From NCBI GenBank assembly GCA_913063225.1, contig CAJXYP010000003.1, positions 62,001 to 126,000 on the forward strand: a stretch of DNA of 64,000 nucleotides. Direction: 5' to 3'. The notes beneath the pieces were generated by a model. That model was given only the letters and a program-made list of their open reading frames with translations, ran no database searches and was not told the origin of the DNA. Positions 12,167 to 22,684 of this stretch are shown piece after piece. The translations under genes were made by a program, and so were the position numbers. The stretch is from an uncultured Cellvibrionales bacterium (GTDB taxonomy: Bacteria > Pseudomonadota > Gammaproteobacteria > Pseudomonadales > GM7GCV1). Position 1 is the stretch's first letter. Each line of letters opens with the position of its first letter.

Positions 12167-15007
12167 CTAACTTAGCGCAGCCTCAACCAGTTCATTTTGT
12201 TCTTGCAAATGCCGTGACATATAGCCTACGGCTGGCGCGGCTGAAGCAGGTCTGCCGACAAACACTAGGTGTTTACCTGGCAAAACCCGCTCCAAAACTG
12301 ACCGAATGTGGTGTTGACTACTGTACCAAGCACCCTGATTTTGTGGCTCTTCCTGACACCAGACTACCTGCTGAGCGCCGCTAAATGGCGACAGCTTTTC
12401 AATTAGATCCGCTTCCGGGAATGGGTAAAGCTGCTCGATGCGGATTAAAGCCACATCTTCAATCGCTTTTTCCTCACGCATCTCAAGCAAGTGGTAATAA
12501 ATCTTGCCGGAGCAAAGTACTATTTTACGGGTTTTCTCGGCAGATACCTGCTCTTCACCTATGACATTTTGGAATTGTCCAGATGAAAGCTCTTCAAGAC
12601 TGGATGTTGCCAGCTTATGCCGAAGAATCCACTTTGGACTCATAATTATCAGGGGGCGACGCATTGGTCGTATAGCCTGACGCCGCAGCAGATGAAAAAT
12701 CTGCGCTGGCGTTGTTGGCAAACAAACCTGAATATTGTGGTCGGCACACTGCTGCAGGAAGCGTTCCAATCTCGCTGAAGAATGCTCTGCACCCTGCCCC
12801 TCGTAACCGTGTGGCAGCAATAGGGTTAATCCGCAGAGCCTTTGCCACTTGTGCTCACCGCTCGTAATAAATTGGTCGATAACCATCTGAGCGCCGTTGG
12901 CGAAGTCGCCAAACTGCGCTTCCCATATAACCAAGGCATTCGGTGTAGTCGATGCATAGCCATACTCAAACGCCAATACGCCCTCTTCTGATAGGAGGGA
13001 ATCGAAAATCTCAACAGGCCGCTGCTCGCTGCTGAGATTTTCTAGAGGAGCATAGGGCTTACCGGTTTCCTGATCAAATACAGCTGCGTGGCGATGAGAG
13101 AAAGTTCCGCGACGACAATCCTGACCGGAAATACGTATTCGCACGCCAAATTCAGCCAGTGATGCGTAGGCCAGAAGTTCGGCCATACCCCAGTTAAGTG
13201 AAAGCTCACCAGCGGCCATTTTTTGGCGGTCTTTATAAAGCTTTAATACCTGCCTTTGAACATTAATTTCATCAGGTATTGTGCTGATTCTATTAGCTAT
13301 ATCTTTTAAATAATTTAAATCGATGCCTGTATTTGAAGGTATGTCCCAATCGTGACCAATGTAGGGATTCCAATCGACAAAAAGCGACATATTTGGGTCC
13401 GTAACCATATTTGGCGCTACAGTTTCTCCAGCATCCATGCGCTCACGGAACGCATTCATCATGGCATCACTTTGCTCTGAAGAAACAACACCCTCACGAT
13501 CAAGCTGCTCGGCATAGAGCGCGCAGGTAGTAGCTTGGCTGCGAACCAGTTTGTACATCAGTGGCTGGGTTGCTGCGGGTTCATCGGTTTCATTGTGACC
13601 GCGGCGTCTATAGCAAACCAAGTCAATCACTACATCTTTATGATACTTATAGCGATATCGCATCGCCAGTTCAGCTACAAAGGCAACGGCTTCAGGGTCG
13701 TCACCATTAACGTGAAATACCGGCGCTTGAACCATTTTAGCTACATCAGTGCAGTACTCGGTAGAACGCGCGTCTTCTTGATCTGAGGTAGTAAAGCCGA
13801 CTTGATTATTAATAATGACGTGAATACTGCCGCCGGTACCATAGGCTCTGGTTTGGGACATCTGGAATGTTTCCATAACCACGCCCTGCCCTGCAAAAGC
13901 CGCATCACCATGCATGATGATAGGAACAACCGTATTGCCTTCTGGGTCACCACGACGATCCTGCCTAGCGCGAACACTTCCTTCAACAACGGGTGACACA
14001 ATCTCCAGATGCGATGGATTAAACGCCATTGCCAGATGAACCTCTCCGCCAGAGGTCACAACATTTGATGAGAAACCCAGGTGATATTTAACATCGCCCG
14101 AGGTATTGATAACACGTTTACCTTCGAACTCTTCAAACAACTCTACGGGGTTTTTACCAAGAATATTCACTAGGACGTTCAAACGGCCACGGTGAGCCAT
14201 ACCTAGAATGATTTCTTTGGCTCCGGCTTCACCAGCGTCTTGCACTAGCGTGTCCAGCAAAGGAATTAAGCTCTCGCCCCCTTCAAGCCCAAAGCGTTTT
14301 ACCCCTGGGTATTTGCTATCTAGATGCTTTTCAAGGCCTTCAGCAGCGGTTAACCGCTCTAATAGCTCCAACTTGCGTTCTTTACTATAGGTAGGCCGTC
14401 CCTTTACTTTCTCAACCTGTTCCTGCAACCAGCGCTTCTCTTCCAAGTCGGTGATATGCATGGTTTCTACAGCAATTTTGCCGGCATAGGTCGACTCGAG
14501 GGCCTCGAGAATATCCCGCAGAGAGGCGGTATTATTCTGAAACCCAAAATGAGTCATCCCCGCTCTAAACTGGGTATCCATATCCGCTTGAGACAATTCG
14601 TAGTGGGCTAGAGAAAGCACCTTTGAGTGCTCCCTCTGAAATTGGCCTAAAGGATCTAGATCGGCCTTGGTATGACCTCGATGTCTATAGCCGGCAATCA
14701 GCTCAATAACGCTAACCTGCTTAAGCTCATGCTCAAGCGCAGCACCATCAACGCTGCCGCGGACCGACTCATCCGATTGTTTGTTGCGCGCAAGATCACG
14801 AAAATAGGTAATTACATTTTCGTGGGAAACATCGTTATTGCCCAGCTCACTGCCACTCGGTAGCTGATCGAAGTACTCACGCCATACATCGGGAACACTG
14901 AATTCATCTTGGATGTATTTTTCGAACAACATCTCAACATAAACGGCATTGGAGCCGGATATATGGGAAGTATCCCACCAGGACTGCATGTCAGATTTGC
15001 TATGCAT
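12167..15007 (-). CDS. sucA: 2-oxoglutarate dehydrogenase E1
   Basis: 946 aa; GMAHRGRLNVLVNILGK, HGDAAFAGQGVVMETFQMS, CYRRRGHNETDEPAATQPLMY. Confidence 0.97.
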   Translation of the reverse strand: MHSKSDMQSWWDTSHISGSNAVYVEMLFEKYIQDEFSVPDVWREYFDQLPSGSELGNNDVSHENVITYFRDLARNKQSDESVRGSVDGAALEHELKQVSVIELIAGYRHRGHTKADLDPLGQFQREHSKVLSLAHYELSQADMDTQFRAGMTHFGFQNNTASLRDILEALESTYAGKIAVETMHITDLEEKRWLQEQVEKVKGRPTYSKERKLELLERLTAAEGLEKHLDSKYPGVKRFGLEGGESLIPLLDTLVQDAGEAGAKEIILGMAHRGRLNVLVNILGKNPVELFEEFEGKRVINTSGDVKYHLGFSSNVVTSGGEVHLAMAFNPSHLEIVSPVVEGSVRARQDRRGDPEGNTVVPIIMHGDAAFAGQGVVMETFQMSQTRAYGTGGSIHVIINNQVGFTTSDQEDARSTEYCTDVAKMVQAPVFHVNGDDPEAVAFVAELAMRYRYKYHKDVVIDLVCYRRRGHNETDEPAATQPLMYKLVRSQATTCALYAEQLDREGVVSSEQSDAMMNAFRERMDAGETVAPNMVTDPNMSLFVDWNPYIGHDWDIPSNTGIDLNYLKDIANRISTIPDEINVQRQVLKLYKDRQKMAAGELSLNWGMAELLAYASLAEFGVRIRISGQDCRRGTFSHRHAAVFDQETGKPYAPLENLSSEQRPVEIFDSLLSEEGVLAFEYGYASTTPNALVIWEAQFGDFANGAQMVIDQFITSGEHKWQRLCGLTLLLPHGYEGQGAEHSSARLERFLQQCADHNIQVCLPTTPAQIFHLLRRQAIRPMRRPLIIMSPKWILRHKLATSSLEELSSGQFQNVIGEEQVSAEKTRKIVLCSGKIYYHLLEMREEKAIEDVALIRIEQLYPFPEADLIEKLSPFSGAQQVVWCQEEPQNQGAWYSSQHHIRSVLERVLPGKHLVFVGRPASAAPAVGYMSRHLQEQNELVEAALS

Positions 15008-15026
15008 CTTTCTCTAGTTTCACTCT

Positions 15027-15042
15027 GGGGTATCTATACCCC
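15027..15042 (-). repeat. Hairpin (7-bp perfect stem) in sdhB-sucA intergenic region
   Basis: GGGGTAT-ct-ATACCCC. Confidence 0.7.
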
Positions 15043-15059
15043 GAAATAGGTTATTTGGA

Positions 15060-15082
15060 CTACCTCGTCAGTGACGAGGTAG
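15060..15082 (-). repeat. Hairpin (10-bp perfect stem) in sdhB-sucA intergenic region
   Basis: CTACCTCGTC-agt-GACGAGGTAG. Confidence 0.8.
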
Positions 15083-15109
15083 AAAAGTGTTGCCCGCAAG
15101 GGTTAAGGG

Positions 15110-15814
15110 TTAGACGCCTCGCTGCAGCAACATGTTACGAATATGTCCAATCGCGCGAGTCGGGTTTAGCCCTTTAGGACAAACCGCCACACAGTTTTGG
15201 ATGCCATGACAGCGAAATACACTAAAAGGGTCTTCCAAATCGGCTAATCGCTCTTCGGTTGCGGTATCTCTGCTATCGGCAATAAAGCGATAGGCCTGAA
15301 GTAGACCCGCCGGCCCTATAAATTTATCCGGATTCCACCAAAACGAAGGACAGCTGGTCGAACAGCAGGCGCAGAGAATGCATTCATAAAGTCCATCAAG
15401 CTTAGAGCGTTCTTCAGGAGATTGCAGCCGCTCAATAGCCGGTGCCGGAGTATCATTTATCAGAAAGGGTTTGATCTTCTCGTACTGGGCATAGAACTGG
15501 CTCATATCCACTACTAAATCGCGAATAACTGGCAATCCCGGTAATGGTCTCAATACTAGCTTGCCCTTTTTCACCACCTGACTAATAGGGGTTATGCAGG
15601 CCAGGCCGTTTTTACCGCCCATATTGATACCATCAGAGCCACATACCCCTTCCCGACAGGACCGGCGGTAGGACAGAGTAGCGTCCTCAGCCTTCAGCAG
15701 CTCTAGTGCATCCAATACCATTAGATCTTTGTCACCCGTATCAAACTCATAGTCCTTCATATAAGGCTCTGAGTCAGTTTCGGGGTTATATCGGTAAATA
15801 CTTACAGTTAACAA
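15110..15814 (-). CDS. sdhB: Succinate dehydrogenase iron-sulfur subunit
   Basis: SCREGVCGSDGINMGGKNGLACIT; CILCACCSTSCPSFWWN; CVAVCPKGLNP. Confidence 0.98.
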   Translation of the reverse strand: MLTVSIYRYNPETDSEPYMKDYEFDTGDKDLMVLDALELLKAEDATLSYRRSCREGVCGSDGINMGGKNGLACITPISQVVKKGKLVLRPLPGLPVIRDLVVDMSQFYAQYEKIKPFLINDTPAPAIERLQSPEERSKLDGLYECILCACCSTSCPSFWWNPDKFIGPAGLLQAYRFIADSRDTATEERLADLEDPFSVFRCHGIQNCVAVCPKGLNPTRAIGHIRNMLLQRGV

Positions 15815-15829
15815 GATATTGCCCTCGAA

Positions 15830-17602
15830 TTAGTAGGTACGAACTTTGGGTTCAAATGTGGGAACCGTTTTTGGTTTCATATTCACGGCTCGTGTGCCGA
15901 CTGTATTGTCCTGACTCCAATACATAGAGTGCAGCAACCACTTTTCGTCATCGCGATCGGGATAGTCTTCTCTTGAATGAGCGCCACGAGATTCAGTACG
16001 GGCAATTGCCGTATAGGCTGTAGCCTCTGCGGTTTCAAAAAGATTTTGTAGTTCCAGAGCTTCGATACGAGCCGTATTAAAAGCGTTCGAAGTATCGACC
16101 AATCCAACGTTCTCTATCCGAGGGCGCAAGGCTTCCAGCTGTTTTATACCGCGCGCCATATCTTCGCCGTTGCGGAATATGCCAAAGCAGTCTTGCATAA
16201 TTTTTTGCATCTCAGCACGTAACACTGGAGCACTTTCACCATCTTGGTTCGATTCCAATCGATTAAGCCTCGCCATGGCCGTTTCAACATCGGCTTCAGA
16301 CGCTTCATCAAGGTCGATGCCTTCACGCATCGTTTTTTCGAGGTACAGGCCCGCAGCCCGTCCGAATACGACCAAATCGAGCAGGGAATTTCCGCCTAAA
16401 CGGTTAGCCCCGTGAACCGAGACACATGCGATTTCGCCACAAGCGTAGAGACCTTCGATAACGGTATCTTCACCTTCCGCATTTTGATTAATGACCTGAC
16501 CATTCACATTAGTTGGGACGCCGCCCATCATGTAATGACAGGTTGGCACTACTGGAATCGGCTCTTTGGTTGGATCAACGTGGGCAAAAGTTTTTGCTAG
16601 CTCCTGAATACCAGGCAAGCGTGAGTTAAGTACTTCTTCACCCAAGTGATCCAGCTTCAACATCAGGTGATCGCCGTTTTCACCACAACCACGGCCTTCG
16701 CGCATCTCGATCGCCATGGAACGGGCTACAACATCGCGACCAGCAAGGTCTTTCGCGTTAGGGGCGTAGCGCTCCATAAAGCGCTCGCCATCCTTATTAA
16801 TTAGGTAACCACCCTCACCTCGACAGCCTTCGGTAACCAATGTGCCGGCACCATATATACCTGTCGGATGAAATTGCCACATCTCTATATCTTGCACCGG
16901 TACGCCAGCTCTTAGAGCCATGCCGACACCATCACCAGTATTAATGTGCGCGTTAGTAGTCGACTGATAAATTCGACCAGCACCGCCTGTCGCTAACACC
17001 GTAGCTTTTGATTTAACAAAAACCACTTCTCCTGTTTCTATTTCAATGGCGATGCAGCCCACGACCTGACCTTTTGTGTTGCGAACTAGGTCAACGGCAA
17101 ACCACTCATTCATAAAGACAGTTTTGTTTTTAATATTGTTTTGGTAGAGCGCGTGCAATAGCGCATGACCGGTACGATCTTCTGCCGCACAAGTCCGAGC
17201 AGCCTGACCGCCTTCACCATAATTCTTTGACTGACCACCAAAAGGCCGTTGATAAATACGTCCATTCTCGAATCGAGAAAATGGCATGCCCATATGGTCC
17301 AGCTCCATAATCGCAGCTGGGCCTTCGGCGCACATGTACTCGATGGCATCCTGGTCGCCAATATAGTCAGAACCTTTAACGGTATCGTACATATGCCAAC
17401 GCCAATCATCGTTGGGATCCGCACTAGCAATTGCGCAGGTGATTCCGCCTTGAGCAGATACCGTGTGCGACCGAGTCGGGAATACCTTAGTAATCACTGC
17501 GGTTTTAAACCCTGACTGCGCCAGTTGTAAAGATGCACGAAGGCCTGCTCCGCCGCCGCCGATAATTACGCCATCAAAATTCATTGTTTTCATAGTTGCC
17601 AT
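15830..17602 (-). CDS. sdhA: Succinate dehydrogenase flavoprotein subunit
   Basis: [76 protein letters not shown]. Confidence 0.98.
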   Translation of the reverse strand: MATMKTMNFDGVIIGGGGAGLRASLQLAQSGFKTAVITKVFPTRSHTVSAQGGITCAIASADPNDDWRWHMYDTVKGSDYIGDQDAIEYMCAEGPAAIMELDHMGMPFSRFENGRIYQRPFGGQSKNYGEGGQAARTCAAEDRTGHALLHALYQNNIKNKTVFMNEWFAVDLVRNTKGQVVGCIAIEIETGEVVFVKSKATVLATGGAGRIYQSTTNAHINTGDGVGMALRAGVPVQDIEMWQFHPTGIYGAGTLVTEGCRGEGGYLINKDGERFMERYAPNAKDLAGRDVVARSMAIEMREGRGCGENGDHLMLKLDHLGEEVLNSRLPGIQELAKTFAHVDPTKEPIPVVPTCHYMMGGVPTNVNGQVINQNAEGEDTVIEGLYACGEIACVSVHGANRLGGNSLLDLVVFGRAAGLYLEKTMREGIDLDEASEADVETAMARLNRLESNQDGESAPVLRAEMQKIMQDCFGIFRNGEDMARGIKQLEALRPRIENVGLVDTSNAFNTARIEALELQNLFETAEATAYTAIARTESRGAHSREDYPDRDDEKWLLHSMYWSQDNTVGTRAVNMKPKTVPTFEPKVRTY

Positions 17603-17605
17603 CAG

Positions 17606-17986
17606 TTACAGACTCCAAAAAATGCTTAGGCCGACAACGGCAACGATTAGCACAACAGCGAATACGACTAGTTCCACCACAAGGCGCATGGAATTTGCTT
17701 TGCTTCCCATAAGTCGAGGTGTCATATAGTCCGTAAGTACGCCCCATACGCCGATCCAAACATGGGCTAGCAACATCAAAAGAGAAATAGTACTAAATAC
17801 CTGCATCCAATTACTGGAAAACAAAGCGACCCACTGCTCATAAGTGAGACCCGGATTCATCACTAAGAAAAATACAAGAAACAAAAAGTAGGCTGCTATG
17901 ACCACTGCGCTAATACGCTGAACTACCCAGTCATATAGCCCATTTCGTCCGAGACTGGCTATTGAAGTTACGCTCCCCATAACCAA
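17606..17986 (-). CDS. sdhD: Succinate dehydrogenase membrane anchor subunit
   Basis: Small three-TM protein GLYDWVVQRISAVVIAAYFLFLVFF; position between sdhC and sdhA. Confidence 0.93.
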   Translation of the reverse strand: MVMGSVTSIASLGRNGLYDWVVQRISAVVIAAYFLFLVFFLVMNPGLTYEQWVALFSSNWMQVFSTISLLMLLAHVWIGVWGVLTDYMTPRLMGSKANSMRLVVELVVFAVVLIVAVVGLSIFWSL

Positions 17987-18360
17987 ACTCCTGTAAATAC
18001 TATCAAGACTGCAGAAACGATAAATACGATTTTGGCACCCAGGCGGCCCCCCTCAAGAGATTCTCCAACACCCATGTCCATAATTAAATGCCGAATACCG
18101 GCAATCAGGTGATACCAAAAAGGAGCAAGAAACAAAAACATCAGCGCCTTAATTGGCATGCTCGACAGAATTTTTTGAACTTCAGTGAAATCCGCTTCGG
18201 AAGTCAGGCTCTTATCTAGGAACCAAAGCAGCACAAGAACCGCGGCACACAGCACCAATCCAGTGATTCGATGCGTGATAGATGCATACGCAGTAATTGG
18301 TAAGTCAATGGTATTTAGATCCAGATTTACTGGACGACCGTTAACTGACGAAATCTTCAA
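17968..18360 (-). CDS. sdhC: Succinate dehydrogenase cytochrome b556 subunit
   Basis: RPVNLDLNTIDLPITAYASITHRITGLVL; HLIAGIRHLIMDMG haem-ligand region. Confidence 0.95.
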   Translation of the reverse strand: MKISSVNGRPVNLDLNTIDLPITAYASITHRITGLVLCAAVLVLLWFLDKSLTSEADFTEVQKILSSMPIKALMFLFLAPFWYHLIAGIRHLIMDMGVGESLEGGRLGAKIVFIVSAVLIVFTGVWLWGA

Positions 18361-18534
18361 AATATATTACCTATTCAAAGGAAACTAAACTCGGGTGAAA
18401 GCCCGATTACCGAAGGCAATCAGCGGGGCGCGATTTTACATTTGACGGCATCAAAACTCAAACGCTAGATGATCTATAAAACGTTATTTTTAATCCATTT
18501 TTCGAAAATGATGGTTATTCGACGAGTTTGTCGT

Positions 18535-18562
18535 TTGCTCCTTTTCCCCGTCCGGATATAAT
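18535..18562 (+). promoter_or_regulatory. Candidate sigma70 promoter for gltA
   Basis: Perfect TATAAT at 18557-18562 with weak -35 (TTGCTC, 18535-18540) at 16-bp spacing, upstream of gltA. Confidence 0.5.
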
Positions 18563-18700
18563 GCGCGCCTGCAGAAAAAATATTATTGGTTTTTTTCTCG
18601 CGCAATTACTGCGTTTTGGTGTCCACCACGGCGTAAAGAAATTACTCGTTTCGATGCTGAAAAGTACGAAGCAATCCATTTATTAGCCTCAGGAGTATAT

Positions 18701-19984
18701 ATGAGCAACGGTAAGGCAAGACTGGAAGTTGAAGGCAGAGACGCCCTGGAACTGGACGTCTATCAAGGCACCATCGGACCAGATTGTATTGATGTATCTA
18801 GCTTAGCGGGGCAAGGGATATTTACTATTGATGAAGGCTTTGCTTCAACTGCTTCTTGTGAATCGAAGATTACCTACATCGATGGCGGAGCAGGCGTATT
18901 GTTGCACCGTGGATACCCGATTGACGAGCTTGCTGATAACGCCGATTACCTGGAAGTCTGTTACCTCCTGCTAAATGGCGAGCTACCAAACGCTGAGGAA
19001 AAAGCTGCTTTTGATCATATAGTAAGCCGGCACACCATGGTCAGCGAGAATGTTGCCGCCTTTTATAATGGATTCAGACATGATGCCCACCCCATGTCCA
19101 TGCTCTGTGCAGTAGTTGCTGCCCTATCCTCTTTTTACCACGATTCTTTGGATATATCGGATCCCGAGCACCGAGATATAACTACCATGCGGCTTATTTC
19201 TAAAATGCCTACCATGGCAGCGATGGCTTACAAGCACTCAATTGGTCAACCATCTCTATACCCACGCAACGATTTAGATTACTCATCTAACTTTCTATAC
19301 ATGATGTTTGGTAATCCCTGTGAAGACTACGAGGTCAATCCGGTTATAGCTCGCGCAATGGACAAAATCTTCATTCTGCACGCTGACCATGAACAAAATG
19401 CATCAACTTCTACGGTTCGACTGGCGGGATCTACTGGCGCCAACCCATTTGCCTGTATTGCTTCCGGCATCGCTGCACTCTGGGGGCCATCTCACGGCGG
19501 TGCAAACGAAGCAGTTGTGAAAATGCTTGAAGAAATTGGCGACGAAAGTAATGTTGATTCAGCCGTTATGAGAGCCAAGGATAAAAGTGATCCTTTTCGC
19601 CTTATGGGCTTTGGTCATCGCGTGTACAAGAACTTTGACCCACGAGCCAAGGTAATGAAAGAAACCTGTGACGAAGTGCTTTCTGAACTAGGCATCGACG
19701 ATCCATTACTGAAGATTGCCAAACGGCTTGAGCAAATTGCACTGGAAGACGATTATTTCATTCAGAAAAAACTATATCCAAACGTTGATTTTTACTCCGG
19801 AATTATTCTGCGAGCAATCGGCATCCCACTAAATATGTTCACTGTGATTTTTGCGCTTGGCCGCACCTCTGGATGGCTAGCCCACTGGAACGAGATGGTA
19901 AGTTCAAACAGTCGCATTGGTCGACCGCGTCAGCTCTACACTGGCAGTCCGCAACGATCATATGAACCTATAGATAAACGATAA
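18701..19984 (+). CDS. gltA: Citrate synthase
   Basis: [23 protein letters not shown]-like N-terminus; [39 protein letters not shown]. Confidence 0.98.
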   Translation: MSNGKARLEVEGRDALELDVYQGTIGPDCIDVSSLAGQGIFTIDEGFASTASCESKITYIDGGAGVLLHRGYPIDELADNADYLEVCYLLLNGELPNAEEKAAFDHIVSRHTMVSENVAAFYNGFRHDAHPMSMLCAVVAALSSFYHDSLDISDPEHRDITTMRLISKMPTMAAMAYKHSIGQPSLYPRNDLDYSSNFLYMMFGNPCEDYEVNPVIARAMDKIFILHADHEQNASTSTVRLAGSTGANPFACIASGIAALWGPSHGGANEAVVKMLEEIGDESNVDSAVMRAKDKSDPFRLMGFGHRVYKNFDPRAKVMKETCDEVLSELGIDDPLLKIAKRLEQIALEDDYFIQKKLYPNVDFYSGIILRAIGIPLNMFTVIFALGRTSGWLAHWNEMVSSNSRIGRPRQLYTGSPQRSYEPIDKR

Positions 19985-19986
19985 AT

Positions 19987-20014
19987 AAAAAGCCCGGCAA
20001 ATGCCGGGCTTTTT
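19987..20014 (+). terminator. Intrinsic terminator downstream of gltA
   Basis: AAAAAGCCCGGCAAATGCCGGGCTTTTT, immediately after the gltA stop. Confidence 0.92.
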
Positions 20015-20035
20015 ATTGGATAACCAATAAGCTAA

Positions 20036-21059
20036 CTAACCCGACTCTACGCAATTGCGTCCCTTGTTTTTTGCCCGATACAAAGCTGCGTCCGCTTGCT
20101 CGATTGTTTTAAAAACATCTACCTCTGGATCAAATTGAGAAACGCCAATTGAAATAGTGACAGCTCCCAGCTTTTCTCCTGTCTTGGGATTAATTACTCG
20201 TCTACGCTCTACAGAATCGCGGATACTTTCAGCCAGAACTTTTGCCTCTTCTGCTTTTGATCCCGGTAGTAATACAGCAAACTCTTCTCCTCCGTAGCGA
20301 CTAGCTAAACCTCTATCGCCGACGACTTCTTCAATAACCTTGGCAACGGCTGTAATTACTCTATCGCCAAAAAGATGCCCGTATTCGTCATTAACCTGTT
20401 TAAAACGATCTATATCGGCAAAGATCATGCAGGTTTCGGCGAGCTTGTCTGCCTTCTGTTGAATACGCTCTAACTCATCGTGGAATGATTTTCTATTTGC
20501 GAGTCCGGTTAGTGCGTCTTTGAGTGATTCAGATTTTACCCTTTTCAAGCTCATCCCTAAGACTCTCAGCCTCTCTGCGTGATTTATTCAGGCTTTTCCT
20601 CAGTGCTTGATTGCCTTCACTCATTTGACTGCTAACTAGAGTCAAAACCCCAACCAAAGGCCTCACCTGCAGCGTTGACATGTCTGCTGAAATTTTCTGT
20701 GCGACTTCTTTTAGCGACGTATCATATTGCTCAGTTTCACCCGCAGCTGTTGTTAGCGAGTGGGTTACTCTATCGGCGAGCCTGTGAAAAATTTTTTGGG
20801 CCTGGATAAGCGGCGCATAATCAATTGGATCGACATAACGTTTATGTAACCTACTTGTTACTTCTTCGCCCACGCTCTTATCTTTTTGAATCAAGTCATC
20901 GATGATTTCCGTAAGAGCTAGATTACCACCAGACACATATTCATACCAAGCAGCGTAATTCTCTGGGGTAACTGGCACCTTATATTTTGACATCAAAGGT
21001 AGTGTCAATCGCAGGTACTCAGAAGAACGATCGAAATCTATGGGAGCTCTTGCGTTCAT
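20036..21059 (-). pseudogene. Diguanylate cyclase (GGEEF) split into two ORFs (20529-21059 and 20036-20554) by an apparent 1-nt frameshift
   Basis: Upstream ORF ends ...SLRDELEKGKI*; removing one G of GGG (20539-20541) gives ...DELEKVKSESLKDALTGLANRKSF, fusing smoothly to the GGDEF ORF (SRYGGEEFAVLLPG). Confidence 0.75.
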
Positions 21060-21115
21060 TTGCGTATGCCGAGTGGGGTAACTTCACTATTTATCGGCTA
21101 ATTGATACAAAACCT

Positions 21116-21352
21116 TTAGGTAGTTTCGGGTAAAGGTTCGATAAATTTAAATCTAGGTACCGAGATACCACTGATTTCAATATGCTCAGTGAACATTTCC
21201 AACGGCCTTACCCATTTTTGATCTTGGGATTCTCCGTAGAGAGGCCTGTATAGCACCAATTCCTGCTCCGTTTCAGAGTGTTTGACGACATCAAGAACCT
21301 GATAATCGTTGCCTTTATAATGCCGATACCGGCCGGATTTAACTTCCGTCAC
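21116..21352 (-). CDS. DUF1653 domain protein
   Basis: 78 aa; SGRYRHYKGNDYQVLDVVKHSETEQELVLYRPLYG...KWVRPLEMF. Confidence 0.85.
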   Translation of the reverse strand: MTEVKSGRYRHYKGNDYQVLDVVKHSETEQELVLYRPLYGESQDQKWVRPLEMFTEHIEISGISVPRFKFIEPLPETT

Positions 21353-21506
21353 GTGCTTCTTCCTGAGTTTAAAGCACCAAGCGGGCGCATTTATTGGCCC
21401 AATCCAATTGAACCTGTCTAGTAATTATATCTGCGCATTACTGGTAAAACTTTAGATATTTTGAGGTTTTAATTCGGCACACCTGAGAAAGGACAAAGCA
21501 CTGAAT

Positions 21507-22565
21507 TTAGAAGGCCTGATCACGATACACATGAGGTTCAGGGCTATCCTCATATATGTGGAACTGCTGTTTGCCACTCTTTTTAGCTTCATACATCGCC
21601 AAATCGGCCGATCGCATCACATATCCAACGTCTTGATTCTCCACCTGAATATGGTTGACACCAATGCTTGAGCGTATCTGTAACCTTCGCTCTCCGATGA
21701 AAAAGGGTTTTGAGAGTATCTCTTGAAATCTACTTGCAACATAAGTAGCGGTATCCCTTGAATCAGTATTGACACATGCCAAAACAAATTCATCGCCGGA
21801 TAGGCGACAGAAATTGAGTTCTGGGCTAGCGTGAAATTCAATATTTATGTCCCGCGCACAATTTTTTATACGCTCTGCAAACTCCTTCAAGACTCGGTCG
21901 CCACCTTCATGGCCGAAACCATCGTTTACGGATTTAAAGTCATCAATATCAAAGTAGAATAGCGTCAATTTGGAATGCAAATTGCTAGGGTCAGAAAGAA
22001 GCCCCTCTAACCAGCCATAAAATCTCCGTTGATTCATTAGACCGGTTAGATAATCTTGATTGGCATCCCTCTCGAGCTTAGCCGTTTGCTTGAGTATCTG
22101 AGATGCAAAGGTAGCTGACAACATGAAGGAAAAACCGAGTGCGATACCAAAACGAAGTAGCATTTCTCCAGGCATAATATGTGAAGCTGCCGCTACGCTA
22201 AGGCAGCATATTGTTAATCCGCCGGCTAGAGCTGCACGAAAACTCAGCATGAAAAATAAGGCCGCAGCAAAAGAGAAGCAATAAACTAGTCCTCGCTCCC
22301 CATAGAGATAAGATGCAGTCAACAAAATCAGAGCTAAGCTGGTAACAAAGCACATCAAAAAAATCGAGCTGCTATTTCTGTTGATCGCTGTAAAAAGTGA
22401 AAGCGCGGCGAATACCAGCGCGATGAAACAAAGAATGCCTAGTAATAAGCTGCCATATAGGAGGTGTGAAAAACCATACAGCAAAAGCAGTAATATAGTG
22501 AGCCCATGCACGGAAACTCTTGCGACAAGAGGCAACTTGGGTTCGAATAAATTCATACTATCCAT
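21507..22565 (-). CDS. Membrane GGDEF-domain protein (SGDEF variant)
   Basis: Multiple N-terminal TM segments then DYLTGLMNQRRFYGWLE...FYFDIDDFKSVNDGFGHEGGDRVLKEFA...CRLSGDEFVLA. Confidence 0.87.
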   Translation of the reverse strand: MDSMNLFEPKLPLVARVSVHGLTILLLLLYGFSHLLYGSLLLGILCFIALVFAALSLFTAINRNSSSIFLMCFVTSLALILLTASYLYGERGLVYCFSFAAALFFMLSFRAALAGGLTICCLSVAAASHIMPGEMLLRFGIALGFSFMLSATFASQILKQTAKLERDANQDYLTGLMNQRRFYGWLEGLLSDPSNLHSKLTLFYFDIDDFKSVNDGFGHEGGDRVLKEFAERIKNCARDINIEFHASPELNFCRLSGDEFVLACVNTDSRDTATYVASRFQEILSKPFFIGERRLQIRSSIGVNHIQVENQDVGYVMRSADLAMYEAKKSGKQQFHIYEDSPEPHVYRDQAF

Positions 22566-22684
22566 ACCGAGAAACTGAGTAGATAAGAGGCTAACTATCG
22601 ATTCTAATCATGGGTGTTCCCTGCTGCCAGCCTTTACCTATTTAATATTTCAAGATTGTGACGCAGTCGATCCTACTAAATGCC

